Assembly (NCBI RefSeq): GCF_029338395.1
Contig: NZ_CP119809.1
Span: 1 to 64,000 of the forward strand
Source: Halorussus caseinilyticus
GTDB taxonomy: Archaea > Halobacteriota > Halobacteria > Halobacteriales > Haladaptataceae
Length of the DNA: 64,000 nt
Reading direction: 5' to 3'
Positions 9,098 to 18,390 of the stretch are shown here, in pieces (the stretch's first letter is position 1; each line of letters starts with the position of its first letter). The position numbers and the translations under genes were made by a program. A model generated the notes under the pieces. The model had not been told where the DNA came from. It was given only the letters and a program-made list of their open reading frames with translations, and searched no databases.

Positions 9098-11843
9098 TTA
9101 CTCCTCCAACTGCGCTTGCCACTCCTGCACGCGATTCATCAACTCGATTGGCGAGGTGTCGCTCAGGTCGGTGTTCTCCAGTTCCTCCAGTACGGCCTCC
9201 GTCTCGGGGTTTCTCGGCTCCGGGGTCTCTTTTTTTGCCGCCGACTCGCCCGCCGTCCCCGCTTCCTCCGCCGACTCGCCCGACGCATTCGCGTCGGACG
9301 AGTCGGCCGCGCCTTGGAACTGTCCCGACCCGAGGTCGAACACGACCTGCTTCGGTTCGCCGTCGCCCCCGTCACCGCCGTCGCCGCCCCGCACGTCGAT
9401 GGCCTCGTCCTCGCGCAGGCGCTGGAGAACGTCGCGCGACCGCTCTACCACGGGTTCGGGGACTCCGGCCAACTCCGCGACGTGGATGCCGTAGGACCGG
9501 TTCGTCGGCCCGTCCTCGACGGTCCGGAGGAAGGTCACGTCGCCGTCGGACTCGTCCGCGGCGACGTGGACGTTCCGGACGCCCGAGAGTCGGTCGGCCA
9601 GACTCGTGAGTTCGTGGTAGTGGGTGGCGAAGAGCGTAGTGGACTCGATTCGGTTGGCGAGGTACTCCGTCGCGGCCCACGCGATTGAAATCCCGTCGTA
9701 GGTCGCGGTTCCCCGGCCCACCTCGTCCAGAATCACCAGCGAGTCTTCCGTCGCGGAGTGGAGGATGTTACTTAGTTCCTGCATCTCGACCATGAAAGTA
9801 GAGCGACCCTGCGCGAGTTCGTCGAGCGCGCCGACGCGGGTGTAGATGCCGTCAACGAGACCGACCTCGGCGGCGTCGGCCGGGACGAAACTCCCGATTT
9901 GGGCGAGCAGGGTCACGAGCGCGGCCTGTCGCATGTAGGTCGATTTGCCCGACATGTTCGGGCCGGTGACGACCAGAAACCGCCGGTCGTCGTCGGTCCG
10001 GAGGTCGTTGGGGACGAACTCGGTGGTGCGCTCTACGACGGGGTGGCGGCCCGCCTTGATGTCGATGTCGCCCGACTCACGCAACTCGGGTCGCACCCAG
10101 TCGTTCTCGACGGCGTGGACCGCGAGGCTGGCGAGGGCGTCGAGTTCCGCGAGTGCGCGGCCGACCGACTGGAGCAGGTCGGCCCGGTCTGCGACCCGCT
10201 GGCGCAACTCCGAGAAGAGTTCGTACTCCAGTTCGCCGCGGCGCTCTTCGAGGCGGAGGATTTCGCGCTCTCGCTCGTCCAACTCGTCGGTGGTGTAGCG
10301 CTCGGAGTTCTTCAGACTCTTGAGTCGGTCGTAGCGGTCCGGAACCTTCCCGGTCTCCGAGTTGCCGACTTGGATGTAGTAGCCGTCGGTCTTGTTGCGG
10401 TCTACGGTGAGGTGGGTGATGCCGGTCTCGCGCTTCTCGCGGTCGTCCAGCGTTGCGAGCCACTCCTTTGCTTCCTCGTGTTGGTCGATGAGTGCGTCGA
10501 GTTCGTCGTCGTGGCCCCGGCGGAACAGGCCGCCCTCGGTGACGGTGCCGGGCGGGTCCTCGGCGATTGCGCCGAGTTCCTCCCGGAGGTCTGCGGCCGC
10601 CTCGCGGTCGGGCCGCGAGACGATTTCGGCCAGCGGCGAGTCGGCCAGCGTCGGGTCGCTGGCCACGGCGTCGGCGACTTCCGGCAGGAGCGCGAGGGTC
10701 TCGCGGGCGCGCAGGAGGTCGCGGGCGTCCGCGCTCCCGTGGGCCGCCTTGCTCGCCAGTCGTTCGAGGTCGTAGGCCTCGCCGAGGGTCTCGCGGACCG
10801 TCTCGCGGGCCAGCGCGGAGTCGGCGAAGGCGGCCACGCCGTCGGCGCGCGTCCGGAGCGTCGGCAGGTCCCTGCGCGGGCGCTGAAGCCACTCCTTCAG
10901 GAGGCGCTTGCCCGGACTCGTCGCGGTGTGGTCGATGGTCGAAAAGAGCGACCCCTCGCGGTCGCCCTGCATCGTCTCGGTGAGTTCGAGGTTGCGCTGG
11001 GTCGTCGCGTCGAGCGACACGTGGTCGTCGCCCGCGTACGACTGGAGGCGCGTCATCGAGGCTCTGACGCCGGTGCCGGTCCTCGACGTACGACAGGAGC
11101 GCGCCCGCGGCCTGCACTTGCGGCTTTTCCTCCCTGCCTCCGTCGAGACCGACGCTAGCGAGTGTCTCCCGTCCGAACTGTTCTTTGGTCTCGTGGGTCG
11201 CCCGACCGGGTGCGAACGCGTCCGCGCGGTGGAGCGAGAGCGTCGCGTCCGTGCGCTCGCGGACTCGCTCCAAGAAGGCGTCGTCGTTGCGGACCTCCGG
11301 GCCGGGCAGAACCTCCGCGGGGTCGAATCGGTAGAGTTCGGTGAACACGCGGTCTGCGGCGGTCTCGGCGTCCTCGCCGGTGACTTCGGTCACGAGGAAC
11401 CGGCCGGTGGTCACGTCGGCGAAGGCGAGACCGTAGCGGTCGGCGTCCGCACGGACCACGCCGACGAGATACCGGGCGTCGGCGTCCGAGGTTTCGAGCA
11501 GGGTGCCGGGCGTCACGACGCGGGTAATCTCTCTGGCGTGGCCGTCGGGGGTCTCGTGCTGGTCGGCCACCGCGACCCGGTACCCCCGTTCGACCAACTG
11601 CTTGAGGTGCGGAGTGAGTTTGTCCACTGGGACCCCGGCCATGGGGTAGTTCGACCCGTGAGACGACTTCTGGGAGACCTTCAGGTCGAGGAGGTCGGCG
11701 ACTTCCTCGGCGTCGTCACCGAAGAACTCGTAGAAGTCCCCGACCTGCATCACCAGATAGTCGGCGTCGGTCCCGGACTTGAGCGAGAAGAACTCGCCGA
11801 CGATACCCCCGACCTCGCCGTCAGGTCCGGACACGGCGACCAC
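9098..11843 (-). CDS. mutS: DNA mismatch repair protein MutS (frameshifted near 11075)
   Basis: Mismatch-recognition ATPase, about 915 residues when the two frames are joined. The N-terminal frame (GTG 11843) carries the mismatch-reading motif GDFYEFFGDDAEE and the connector domain. At 11070-11080 the frame shifts and continues with SMTRLQSYAGDDHVSLDATT, the clamp, and the ATPase with Walker A TGPNMSGKSTYMRQ, Walker B LVILDEVGRGTATYDG and the FATHYHELT signature. Before the C-terminal helix-turn-helix there is a Gly/Asp- and Glu/Ala-rich linker (around 9240-9400). An upstream ATG at 11874 is out of frame and quickly meets a stop, so the GTG is the best start. One extra base, or two missing, explains the shift. 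Confidence 0.88.
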
Positions 11844-12028
11844 CTCCGAGCGACGAGTGAGCGAACAGAGTCATAGTCGAGTCGGAGGGGCGACGACGAC
11901 TAAAACGGTGCGGGTTCGGGAGGCGGTCGGCGAAACGCCGGACGGGTCGCGCGTTAGGGAAACAGCTAATACGCGAATAGTTGACGATTAATAATGTGGT
12001 TAGGTGGGGCTACCCACGGAGAACAACT

Positions 12029-13234
12029 ATGGAACGACGACGCACGTTTCTGAAAGGCGTCGGAGCGACCGCGTTCGGACTCGCTTCGGGCGTCCGGGGT
12101 ATCGGGGGACAGGGACGCGAGCCGGTGTGCCGCGACGACGGCGTGTGCAAGACGGAGATATACCGCCGCGAGAGCGAACCGCCGCTGTCGGCGTCCGACA
12201 TCGAGGACGCTCAGCGCAGGGTCCTGCGAGCGTACCGTCGCCACACCGACTCGGCCCGCGCTATCAGCGTCGGCCGGGTCGGGCCACTGCTCGAATTTCC
12301 GGTCTACTCGTTCGCGTTCACCATCGACGCGCAGGGCCGGAGTTCGTTCATGGTCGGCGGGCCGGAGGAGTTGAACCGCCCGCCCGGAGAACCGACGACC
12401 GAAGCGCTCGAAACGACGGCCGCGGCCGAGGAGACCACGACCTCGGCCAAACCCGACGCCGACGTTGCGAGTCGCATCGAGTCCGTCGAGCGACTCACGA
12501 GAAACTTACAGGCGACCGCGGAGCGGTCGATTCCGGAAGCCGCGTCGGTGGACGTACTCGCCGCCGACGCAGGCGACGCGGCGACCACCGACGGCGAGAC
12601 CACCGAGGCGGCCCGCGCGATGACCGCGGGTCCGGCGGCGCTCGGGACCGCGACGACCCAACCGGATGTCGAAGTCGAGAATCTGGTCTCGCTCGGGGTC
12701 GCCATCGTCGGGACGGAGGCCGGTGAAATCGTCTCGCGGTCGAGACTCGGACTCGACCGCACTCTGCCCGAACGCCGGTCCCACCTCGTCGTGCAGGACC
12801 TCAACGTCGTGCCGAACCGCGACCCCGGTTGGCGAATCCGGAGTTCGGAGGCGGTCCACGACTGGCGAAGCGGGTACGCGCCGATAATCGCGGCCGCCCA
12901 ACACGAACCCAACGGCGGCACCGGCGGCCCGGTCCAGAGCGTCGGTCTGAGTCTGGGCCTGTCGGGACCGAGCGCGTCGTGGTCGTACTCCCAACCGAAC
13001 GTCACGCGCCGAAACCTCTCGTCGGCGAACACCTCGAAGTGGCGCTGGCAGTGGAAGCGCCCGAGTCGGAACTCGGAGAACTTCAAAATCGGAAGTCTCG
13101 TCGCGGCGTCCGAACCCGCCGAGCGCGGCAACCACGTCGTCGTCGTCCGGTCGGGAGCGACGTTCCAACGCGGGACGTTCCCCTTCGAGCGGACCGGCAA
13201 ACTCCGACTCGCGCAGGCGTTTCGGTACGAGTGA
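12029..13234 (+). CDS. Tat-exported hypothetical protein
   Basis: 401 residues from ATG 12029, chosen because it starts directly with a Tat signal (MERRRTFLKGVGATAFGLAS); an in-frame upstream ATG at 11981 would bury the signal. After export the protein has one Cys pair (CRDDGVCKT, about residues 35-42), a Thr/Glu/Ala-rich low-complexity stretch (about 115-145, PTTEALETTAAAEETTTS), and a C-terminal half rich in beta-type sequence with several Trp residues (SKWRWQWKRPSRNSENFKIG). I do not recognise a family. It stands alone between mutS (divergent) and copZ (convergent), with AT-rich DNA on both sides. Confidence 0.75.
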   Translation: MERRRTFLKGVGATAFGLASGVRGIGGQGREPVCRDDGVCKTEIYRRESEPPLSASDIEDAQRRVLRAYRRHTDSARAISVGRVGPLLEFPVYSFAFTIDAQGRSSFMVGGPEELNRPPGEPTTEALETTAAAEETTTSAKPDADVASRIESVERLTRNLQATAERSIPEAASVDVLAADAGDAATTDGETTEAARAMTAGPAALGTATTQPDVEVENLVSLGVAIVGTEAGEIVSRSRLGLDRTLPERRSHLVVQDLNVVPNRDPGWRIRSSEAVHDWRSGYAPIIAAAQHEPNGGTGGPVQSVGLSLGLSGPSASWSYSQPNVTRRNLSSANTSKWRWQWKRPSRNSENFKIGSLVAASEPAERGNHVVVVRSGATFQRGTFPFERTGKLRLAQAFRYE

Positions 13235-13306
13235 ATGTATTGCTAAAAGAATCTAAAATACACCTAAAGAAATTAATTTTGTTGCTCTACCGCGCTTATT
13301 TGTTGC

Positions 13307-13504
13307 TTAGGCCTTCGCCGTGTAACCCGCGTCCTCGACTGCCGCCACGAGGTCCGCGTCCGAGGCGTCGCCTTCGACGGTCACGCTGTCGGACTCGTTG
13401 TCCGCCTCGGCGTCGGTGACGCCCGGTACGTCCCGAAGCGCGTTTTCGACGTTCTCCTCACAGCCGCCACAGCTCATCCCTTCGACGGTGATTGTCTTTG
13501 CCAT
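13307..13504 (-). CDS. Heavy-metal-associated (HMA) domain protein, CopZ-like copper chaperone
   Basis: 65 residues forming a single ferredoxin-like HMA domain. The metal-binding loop GMSCGGCEENV has the CxxC ligands, and the end VAAVEDAGYTAKA is the usual last strand. It would bind Cu(I) in the cytoplasm and hand it to a P-type ATPase, which is not in this window. The gene is divergent from the broken DUF4396 gene; DUF4396 membrane proteins often sit beside copper-handling genes, so the two may once have worked together. Confidence 0.92.
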   Translation of the reverse strand: MAKTITVEGMSCGGCEENVENALRDVPGVTDAEADNESDSVTVEGDASDADLVAAVEDAGYTAKA

Positions 13505-13597
13505 GTCTCACACTTGGGTCGCGTCCCTTTTCGCGCTTTCCCCTTCGGCTTCGGAACTCGAAACGAGCCGAGGTTAAGAAATTAAGGCTTCGCCGCG

Positions 13598-13642
13598 GCA
13601 ATTCCGTGCCGACGCCGGACTCCGGCGTCGGCACGGAATTGC
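13598..13642. repeat. Perfect inverted repeat, 22-bp arms, 1-base spacer
   Basis: 13598-13619 (GCAATTCCGTGCCGACGCCG...) is exactly complementary to 13621-13642, with a single C between. It lies between the divergent copZ and DUF4396 genes, so it is not simply a terminator at a gene end; it could be an operator, a cruciform or an RNA hairpin in the 5' leader of either gene. Confidence 0.9.
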
Positions 13643-13686
13643 ACGTAGCCAAAATCCCGTAAAGTCCACGGACCGTAGCTTCGGGC

Positions 13687-13922
13687 ATGGGAATCCAGCA
13701 GGCGCTACAGAACGTCCTGACGAATCCGACGTACCTCGCGGCGTGGGGCGCGCTGGTCGCCGTCTCGCTGGCCGTTCTCGTCTGGGGGCTCCGGAAGAAC
13801 AACTCGGAACTGAAGAGCCTCATGAAGTTCGTCTGGGGTTCACGGTGCTGTACTCCGGCCCGTTCGGACTCGTCGGCTACTGGTACTCGGGTCGGACCCA
13901 AATCGACCACGACTCGTTCTGG
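13687..13922 (+). pseudogene. DUF4396 membrane protein, frameshifted and truncated by an IS relic
   Basis: The first frame gives MGIQQALQNVLTNPTYLAAW, one membrane helix and KSLMKFVWG. A base is missing from the G run at 13835-13838, after which the next frame gives FTVLYSGPFGLVGYWYSGR and IDHDSFWR, matching the DUF4396 core. The protein should continue for another 80 or so residues with more membrane helices and a Cys-containing motif; instead the sequence changes abruptly into the C-terminus of a TnpB protein. So there are two lesions: a homopolymer slip (possibly sequence error) and a genuine truncation. Confidence 0.75.
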
Positions 13923-14092
13923 CGGTATCAAGCGAGTAGGAGCGGGACGCTCCGAATCAACGCCTGTGGAGACTGCACTCCCTACGGGAACCACCACGGT
14001 TCCTGCAAAGCGCGTCGTGGAAGCAGGACGCCCTACCCTCAAGGAACGAGCCGTGTCACCGGCGAGTGAGTAGGGTAGGGTAGTTCACAGCC
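13923..14092 (+). mobile_element. Remnant of an IS200/IS605-type element: 3' end of tnpB
   Basis: In the frame ending at TAG 14071-14073 the last 45 or so residues read GAGRSESTPVETALPTGT, then AKRVVEAGRPTLKERAVSPA and SE. This matches the characteristic disordered C-terminal tail of haloarchaeal TnpB (IS1341-type orfB) proteins. The RuvC and zinc-ribbon parts are absent, as is the right-end hairpin normally found after tnpB, so the element is cut on both sides. It interrupts the DUF4396 gene. Recognition rests on this tail from family knowledge. Confidence 0.7.
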
Positions 14093-14375
14093 GAGTCTCG
14101 ATTTCCGCGACGAGTTCCCGCGCCGCCGCGACGTGTTCGTCGGCCGCTTCGTTCCCGGTCTCCTTGACGTTCGAGAGGAGCATCCGGACCTGTTCGACTC
14201 GCTTTTGGACGACCGCTTCGGGTACGTTCGGTCCCGTGGCGTCCTCGCAGACGGCCTCCGCTTCTCCGAGCCACTGGCTCGCCCGCGTCTCGACGGGTAA
14301 CTCGGCGGTGGCTTCGAGGTGGTCGTGGAGGTCGGCGACGAGTGAGGGGAGGTCTGCGTCGTCAGTGGCGGTCAC
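14085..14375 (-). CDS. Small helical haloarchaeal protein of unknown function
   Basis: 96 residues from a GTG start at 14375 (VTATDDADLPSLVADLHDHL). The frame stays open further upstream, but the sequence there is not gene-like and overlaps the next gene on the other strand. The protein is almost wholly helical and charged, with a repeating pattern like a helical hairpin (QKRVEQVRMLLSNVKETGN, EHVAAARELVAEIETRL). No signal or membrane segment. It looks like one of the short conserved Halobacteria-only proteins; I cannot assign a function. Its stop is close to the tnpB relic. Confidence 0.7.
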   Translation of the reverse strand: MTATDDADLPSLVADLHDHLEATAELPVETRASQWLGEAEAVCEDATGPNVPEAVVQKRVEQVRMLLSNVKETGNEAADEHVAAARELVAEIETRL

Positions 14376-14433
14376 GTTCGGCGTTCGTTCTGCTCTCGTA
14401 ACAGTAATGCGGTCGTAGTACGGGCGTCGGAAC

Positions 14434-14907
14434 ATGACCGACGAGCGAGACGACGCGAGCGACGAGAGCGACTCCGAAGACCACGGTCTCCCGCCCGAAG
14501 ACCTCCAATACCCCGAGTTCGTCTTCGAGGAAGGCGAAATCGCCGACGACGGGAGCTCTGAACTCGACGCCGACCTTGACCGGGACGAACTCCGCGCGTG
14601 GGTCGAGGACCTCGCGGGCGGACTCGCCAGCCACGACATCGCGGTCGAATCACCCGACGGCTACGTCACGCTCGGGGTCGCGCCCGAGGGAGCGTCCATG
14701 TCGTTCGACCCCGACGAGTCGGGCGTCGGCGAGTTCGCGGTCACGGTCGAGATGCGCGCGAAGGCGATGTTCGTCGCCGACGACCCGGAGGGTGAGAAGG
14801 TCGGCGCGCGCGGCGGGAAGGGGTTCGTCCCCATCGAGGCGCTGACTGGGGAGAGCGACGACGAGTATCGGTGCTACAACTGGATAGACGACCCGACCGA
14901 CCCTTAG
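14434..14907 (+). CDS. Hypothetical acidic protein, amphi-Trp-like
   Basis: 157 residues. A disordered acidic N-terminus (TDERDDASDESDSEDHG) is followed by a helix (DRDELRAWVEDLAGGLASH) and alternating beta strands (YVTLGVAPEGASMSFDPDE, GEFAVTVEMRAKAMFVADD). The helix followed by four strands resembles the small amphi-Trp domain of haloarchaea, but the match is weak. It is divergent from the 14085-14375 gene, and its stop overlaps the thiD-thiN stop by 4 bases on the opposite strand. Confidence 0.7.
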   Translation: MTDERDDASDESDSEDHGLPPEDLQYPEFVFEEGEIADDGSSELDADLDRDELRAWVEDLAGGLASHDIAVESPDGYVTLGVAPEGASMSFDPDESGVGEFAVTVEMRAKAMFVADDPEGEKVGARGGKGFVPIEALTGESDDEYRCYNWIDDPTDP

Positions 14908-16291
14908 AGCGCGTCCAACAACGCCAGCACGCGCTCGGCCAACTTCTCGCCGTCGCGCGCTACCACCTTCGTCATCGCCTCCTTTCCGTCCTCGCCCCTA
15001 TCGACCACCGCCACAGGCGTCCCCTCGACCGACTCGAAGGCCTGCCGCGCGCCCCACTGCATCGTGGACTCCTCGCGCTCCTTCACACCCTCAGGCTCCG
15101 ACCCCCGGTCGTACTCCGCGACCGGCCAGTCCAGCGAGTCGAGCGCGGCCTCCACGTCGGCGTCGAACCGGCAGTTCGCGGCGAAGCGCAGGTCGGGGTC
15201 GAACTCCCGGCAGGCCAGCAGGAAGCGCGCGACGTGACTCGACGCGCCGAAGCGCACGCCGCGGTTCGGCTTGACTCCCGAGAACGTGCGAGTAATCCGG
15301 CCCTCCACGGCGGCAGTCTCGCTCGCGTCTTCGGCGTAGGGGTCGCGCCGACGACGTTCGTACCGACTTCGGGGACGAGCGCGGACACGTCGGCGTCCAC
15401 GAACTCCCTGACCACCTCTCGGACCTCCTCGGCGGTGGGTTCGCGGGCGGCGCGGTTCCGGCGCTCGACGCCGTGGTGGACCGCGCCGGGTCCCTCGCCC
15501 ACGTCGAGGGGGTAGCGGACCGCGCGAGTCACGAACTCGACGCTCGTCTCGACTGCATTATTAAGGTTGTACCCACGCGCGAAATTGCTTGCGACCGCGG
15601 CCGAGAGCGCGCACCCCGACCCGTGAGTCGCGTCGGTGTCGATGCGGGAGTGTCTGGCCGTGCGCGTCCCCTCGGGCGTCACCAACACGTCGCGGACCGT
15701 CTCGCCGGGGACGTGTCCGCCCTTCAGGAGGGCGGCGTCGGCACCCATCGAGACCAGTCGCTCGCCCGCCGCGATTGCGGACTCGCGGTCCGCGACTGCC
15801 ACGTCGGTCAGCACTTCCGCTTCGTCGGCGTTGGGAGTCACCAGTGCGGCCTCGGCGACGAGGTTCGCGTAGGCGTCCTCGGCCGCAGGGTCGAGCAAGC
15901 GGTCGCCAGAGGCGGCCACCATCACGGGGTCCACGACGACCGGAAACGCGGCGTCCGCGGCGCGGTCGGCCACCGCCTCCACGATGTCGGCGGTGGCGAG
16001 CATCCCGGTCTTGGCGGCCCGCACGTCGAAGTCGTCTGTCACGGCGTCGATTTGGGCCGCGACCTCTTCGGCGGGCAGGACGTGGGTCGATTCGACGCCG
16101 CGGGTGTGCTGTGCGGTGACGGCCGTCACTGCGCTCGTCCCGAAAGCGCCGTGGGCCTCTATGGTCTTGAGGTCGGCCTGCACGCCCGCGCCGCCGCCGG
16201 AGTCGCTCCCCGCGACGGTCAGCACCACGGGTTTCTCGACGGGGGACGGGACGCGGGTGTCGCCGGTGACGGGTCGGCTCTCGTCGCTCAT
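14904..16291 (-). CDS. thiD: Phosphomethylpyrimidine kinase ThiD fused to ThiN thiamine-phosphate synthase (frameshifted near 15340)
   Basis: Two-domain thiamine enzyme of about 462 residues. The first 260 are ThiD, with [36 protein letters not shown] and the anion-hole region [19 protein letters not shown]; it phosphorylates HMP and HMP-P. The C-terminal 190 are ThiN, joining HMP-PP to thiazole phosphate ([37 protein letters not shown]). Between them a frameshift at the run 15339-15342 (one base missing) turns NVVGATPYAED into an unrelated frame; restoring the base makes one protein, as in other haloarchaea. Such thi genes are often under a TPP riboswitch, but I see no clear one upstream. 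Confidence 0.88.
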
Positions 16292-16472
16292 TTACTCGGT
16301 GGTAAAACGAAGTGGTACTTAGAGGTGGGTGGTCGGGTGGCGTCGGTGCTTCCGGGAAACGAGTACGCTGCGGGATGGAACTGGCGCACACGAAATAAGG
16401 AAAATGACGTGTTTCGCGTGCGTGCGAGAAATTTTCCACTATCGACTTCTACCCAGTGCATACGAGGAACCC

Positions 16473-16880
16473 GTGACTGAAATATCCGATATTGTCTACA
16501 CCGACTATCTATGTACTCGAATTCTCCGGTACGTGAAGGTCGAACGAGGCGAAGTCGCGGCGTTCGTCGTCGAGTTAGAGTACGGTCTCGACGACGAGTT
16601 CTACTGGCCCTGTGAGTGCGACGACTGGCGACCAGTCGCTCGCTTCGACCACAATCCCGCCGCGCCGGACGGCAACGACATCCGCGAGGAAGGTCTCCAC
16701 CTCGACATATATCGGGGCGACGACGAGTACTACTCTACGGACGACTTCCCGTTCGTGACCGTGGAGAAAGCGCCGCGCTGGTGTGAAGAGTATCTCTTGG
16801 ACAATCTGGACTTCTTGCTCGAACGCTACGAGGAGTTCAACGACCTCGGCGGTCGATGGTCGGTCACGCTTCGTCGGTAG
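16473..16880 (+). CDS. Hypothetical protein (DUF7718-like)
   Basis: 135 residues from GTG 16473 (VTEISDIVYTDYLCTRILRY); an in-frame ATG at 16404 is possible but adds a Cys/Phe-rich stretch that is not typical. The protein is compact and acidic, with repeating beta-type segments (EVAAFVVELEYGLDDEFYWP, WRPVARFDHNPAAPDGNDIR) and a His-containing motif HLDIYRGDDEYY before a C-terminal helix. It resembles a family of small haloarchaeal proteins of unknown role (DUF7718), moderately sure. The 3' end overlaps the small gene on the other strand by 17 bases. Confidence 0.7.
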   Translation: MTEISDIVYTDYLCTRILRYVKVERGEVAAFVVELEYGLDDEFYWPCECDDWRPVARFDHNPAAPDGNDIREEGLHLDIYRGDDEYYSTDDFPFVTVEKAPRWCEEYLLDNLDFLLERYEEFNDLGGRWSVTLRR

Positions 16881-17013
16881 ATTCCCACGTCTGTTCGCTC
16901 GCGTCCGGAATGGGTTCCTCGTCGAAGTCCGGTTCGAACTCCTCGACGGGCCGCCCCGTCTCTCGACTCAGTTGCTCAGCGGCCGTCTCGTCGTCTTCTT
17001 GTTTGAGTGCCAT
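16864..17013 (-). CDS. Very small acidic protein (49 aa)
   Basis: ATG 17013 to TGA 16866-16864, 49 residues: MALKQEDDETAAEQLSRETG, then RPVEEFEPDFDEEPIPDASE and QTWESTDEA. About a third of the residues are Asp or Glu, and codon usage is like that of real haloarchaeal genes (strong G/C at third positions). No domain is recognised; it is probably intrinsically disordered. It is convergent with and overlaps the DUF7718-like gene, so the two could be a pair. Confidence 0.55.
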   Translation of the reverse strand: MALKQEDDETAAEQLSRETGRPVEEFEPDFDEEPIPDASEQTWESTDEA

Positions 17014-17193
17014 TGGTAGAACCCACTTATCTCGGTTGTAACGTTGTTATAGACGGCGTAAATACCTGATGGTGGTCTCAGACCGAGAAAGCAGTCCGAG
17101 TAAGCCGGTACTACTGCCAGTCGGATTTCGTAGTCGAACTTCCTCACGCTCGTATGGACGCCCTTTTAATGCCGCGAGACCCTATCTACGTCC

Positions 17194-18165
17194 ATGATTT
17201 TCGAGACCCTGCCGACGACCCCAACGTCGGAGGAACTCATCGACAAGGCCTTCTCGCGGGCGGCGCGGGCGGGCCGGGCCAAAAGCGGCGCGGAGGCCCA
17301 GCAGTCGATGCTCCAGACGGCTTCCAACATCCTGAGCGACAACTTGCAGAACGTCGCCGCGGAATGGCCGGACTTCGACGACATCGACCCCTTCTACTAC
17401 GAGTTGGCGGACGCCATCGTGGACGTGGACGAGTTGCGCCAGAGCCTCTCGGAGATTCAGTGGGCGAGTCGCAAGACCCACAACCTCGGCCGGGAGTATC
17501 AGGGCAAACTCACGGGTGACGCCGACGCCGACCGGAAGATTCGCAAGCAGGGGTTCGCCCGCCTCGCGGACGTGGTAGAGGAAGTCGAAGACGACCTCCT
17601 GCGGGTCGGTGAGGCCCATCAGGACCTCCGGCGACTCCCCGACATCGACCCCGACGAACCCACGATTGTCGTCGCTGGCTACCCCAACGTCGGCAAGTCG
17701 TCGTTCGTCAACGCGGTCACGAACGCCCGCAACGAAATCGCCGAGTACCCATTCACGACCAAGGGCGTCCGCGTCGGCCACTTCGAGCGCGAGCGCATCC
17801 GCTACCAAATCGTGGACACGCCCGGCCTGCTCGACCGCCCGGAGGACGAGCGAAACGACATCGAGAATCAGGCTGTCTCGGCGCTGACGCACCTCGCTGA
17901 CGCAATCGTCTTCGTCGTGGACGCCAGCGGCTACTGTGGCTACCCCCTCGACGCGCAACTCGAACTCCGGGACGCCCTCGCCGACCGATTCGGCGACGTG
18001 GACGTGCTGACCGTCTGCAACAAGTCGGACCTCTCGACCGACGTGGACGCCGACGCCTACATGAGCGTCGAGAGCGGCGAGAACGTCGAGGGCGTGCTGG
18101 ACGCCGCAGTCGAGGCGGTGGGGTACGAACCCGAACTGCCGTTCGAGGACGGGGAGCGTTCGTAA
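17194..18165 (+). CDS. NOG1-family ribosome-assembly GTPase
   Basis: 323 residues. An N-terminal helical domain (residues 1-145: MIFETLPTTPTSEELIDKAF, IQWASRKTHNLGREYQGKL) precedes a GTPase domain with G1 GYPNVGKSSFVN, the switch I threonines in FTTKGVRVGH, G3 DTPGLLDRPEDERN and G4 NKSD. NOG1 acts in large-subunit biogenesis in eukaryotes; archaeal homologues are shorter and lack the long C-terminal extension, as here. The gene stands alone, with an AT-containing upstream region. Confidence 0.92.
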   Translation: MIFETLPTTPTSEELIDKAFSRAARAGRAKSGAEAQQSMLQTASNILSDNLQNVAAEWPDFDDIDPFYYELADAIVDVDELRQSLSEIQWASRKTHNLGREYQGKLTGDADADRKIRKQGFARLADVVEEVEDDLLRVGEAHQDLRRLPDIDPDEPTIVVAGYPNVGKSSFVNAVTNARNEIAEYPFTTKGVRVGHFERERIRYQIVDTPGLLDRPEDERNDIENQAVSALTHLADAIVFVVDASGYCGYPLDAQLELRDALADRFGDVDVLTVCNKSDLSTDVDADAYMSVESGENVEGVLDAAVEAVGYEPELPFEDGERS

Positions 18166-18211
18166 CGTCCCGGTACGTCGAACTGACTACGACAGGAAGG
18201 CTTCCCCGAGT

Positions 18212-18243
18212 CGGCGCGGCGCTTGCGCGCAAGCGCCGCGCCG
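18212..18243. repeat. Perfect palindrome, 16-bp arms, no spacer
   Basis: CGGCGCGGCGCTTGCG (18212-18227) is followed at once by its exact reverse complement (18228-18243). It lies 46 bases after the NOG1 stop and before the convergent DUF389 gene. The position suits a shared terminator, but there is no T tract directly beside it, and archaeal termination usually needs one; AT-rich DNA follows only at 18330-18390. Confidence 0.9.
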
Positions 18244-18390
18244 GGGACGACCCGCATCCCCCGAGCAGTCGGCGTTTCGCGCCGGTGACGCCAGCGCGCG
18301 CCGAAACTGGCCTACGCGTCCGTGGAAAAGGGATATGTTTCTTACGCACTTCTATAGCGTTCTTAGACATTTCTATACCTGTCCTTTAAC

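Noticed and set aside
9098-11843. MutS as a true pseudogene and mutator phenotype
   Set aside because: Both halves are well conserved, and other genes nearby show single-base shifts; sequence error is more likely.
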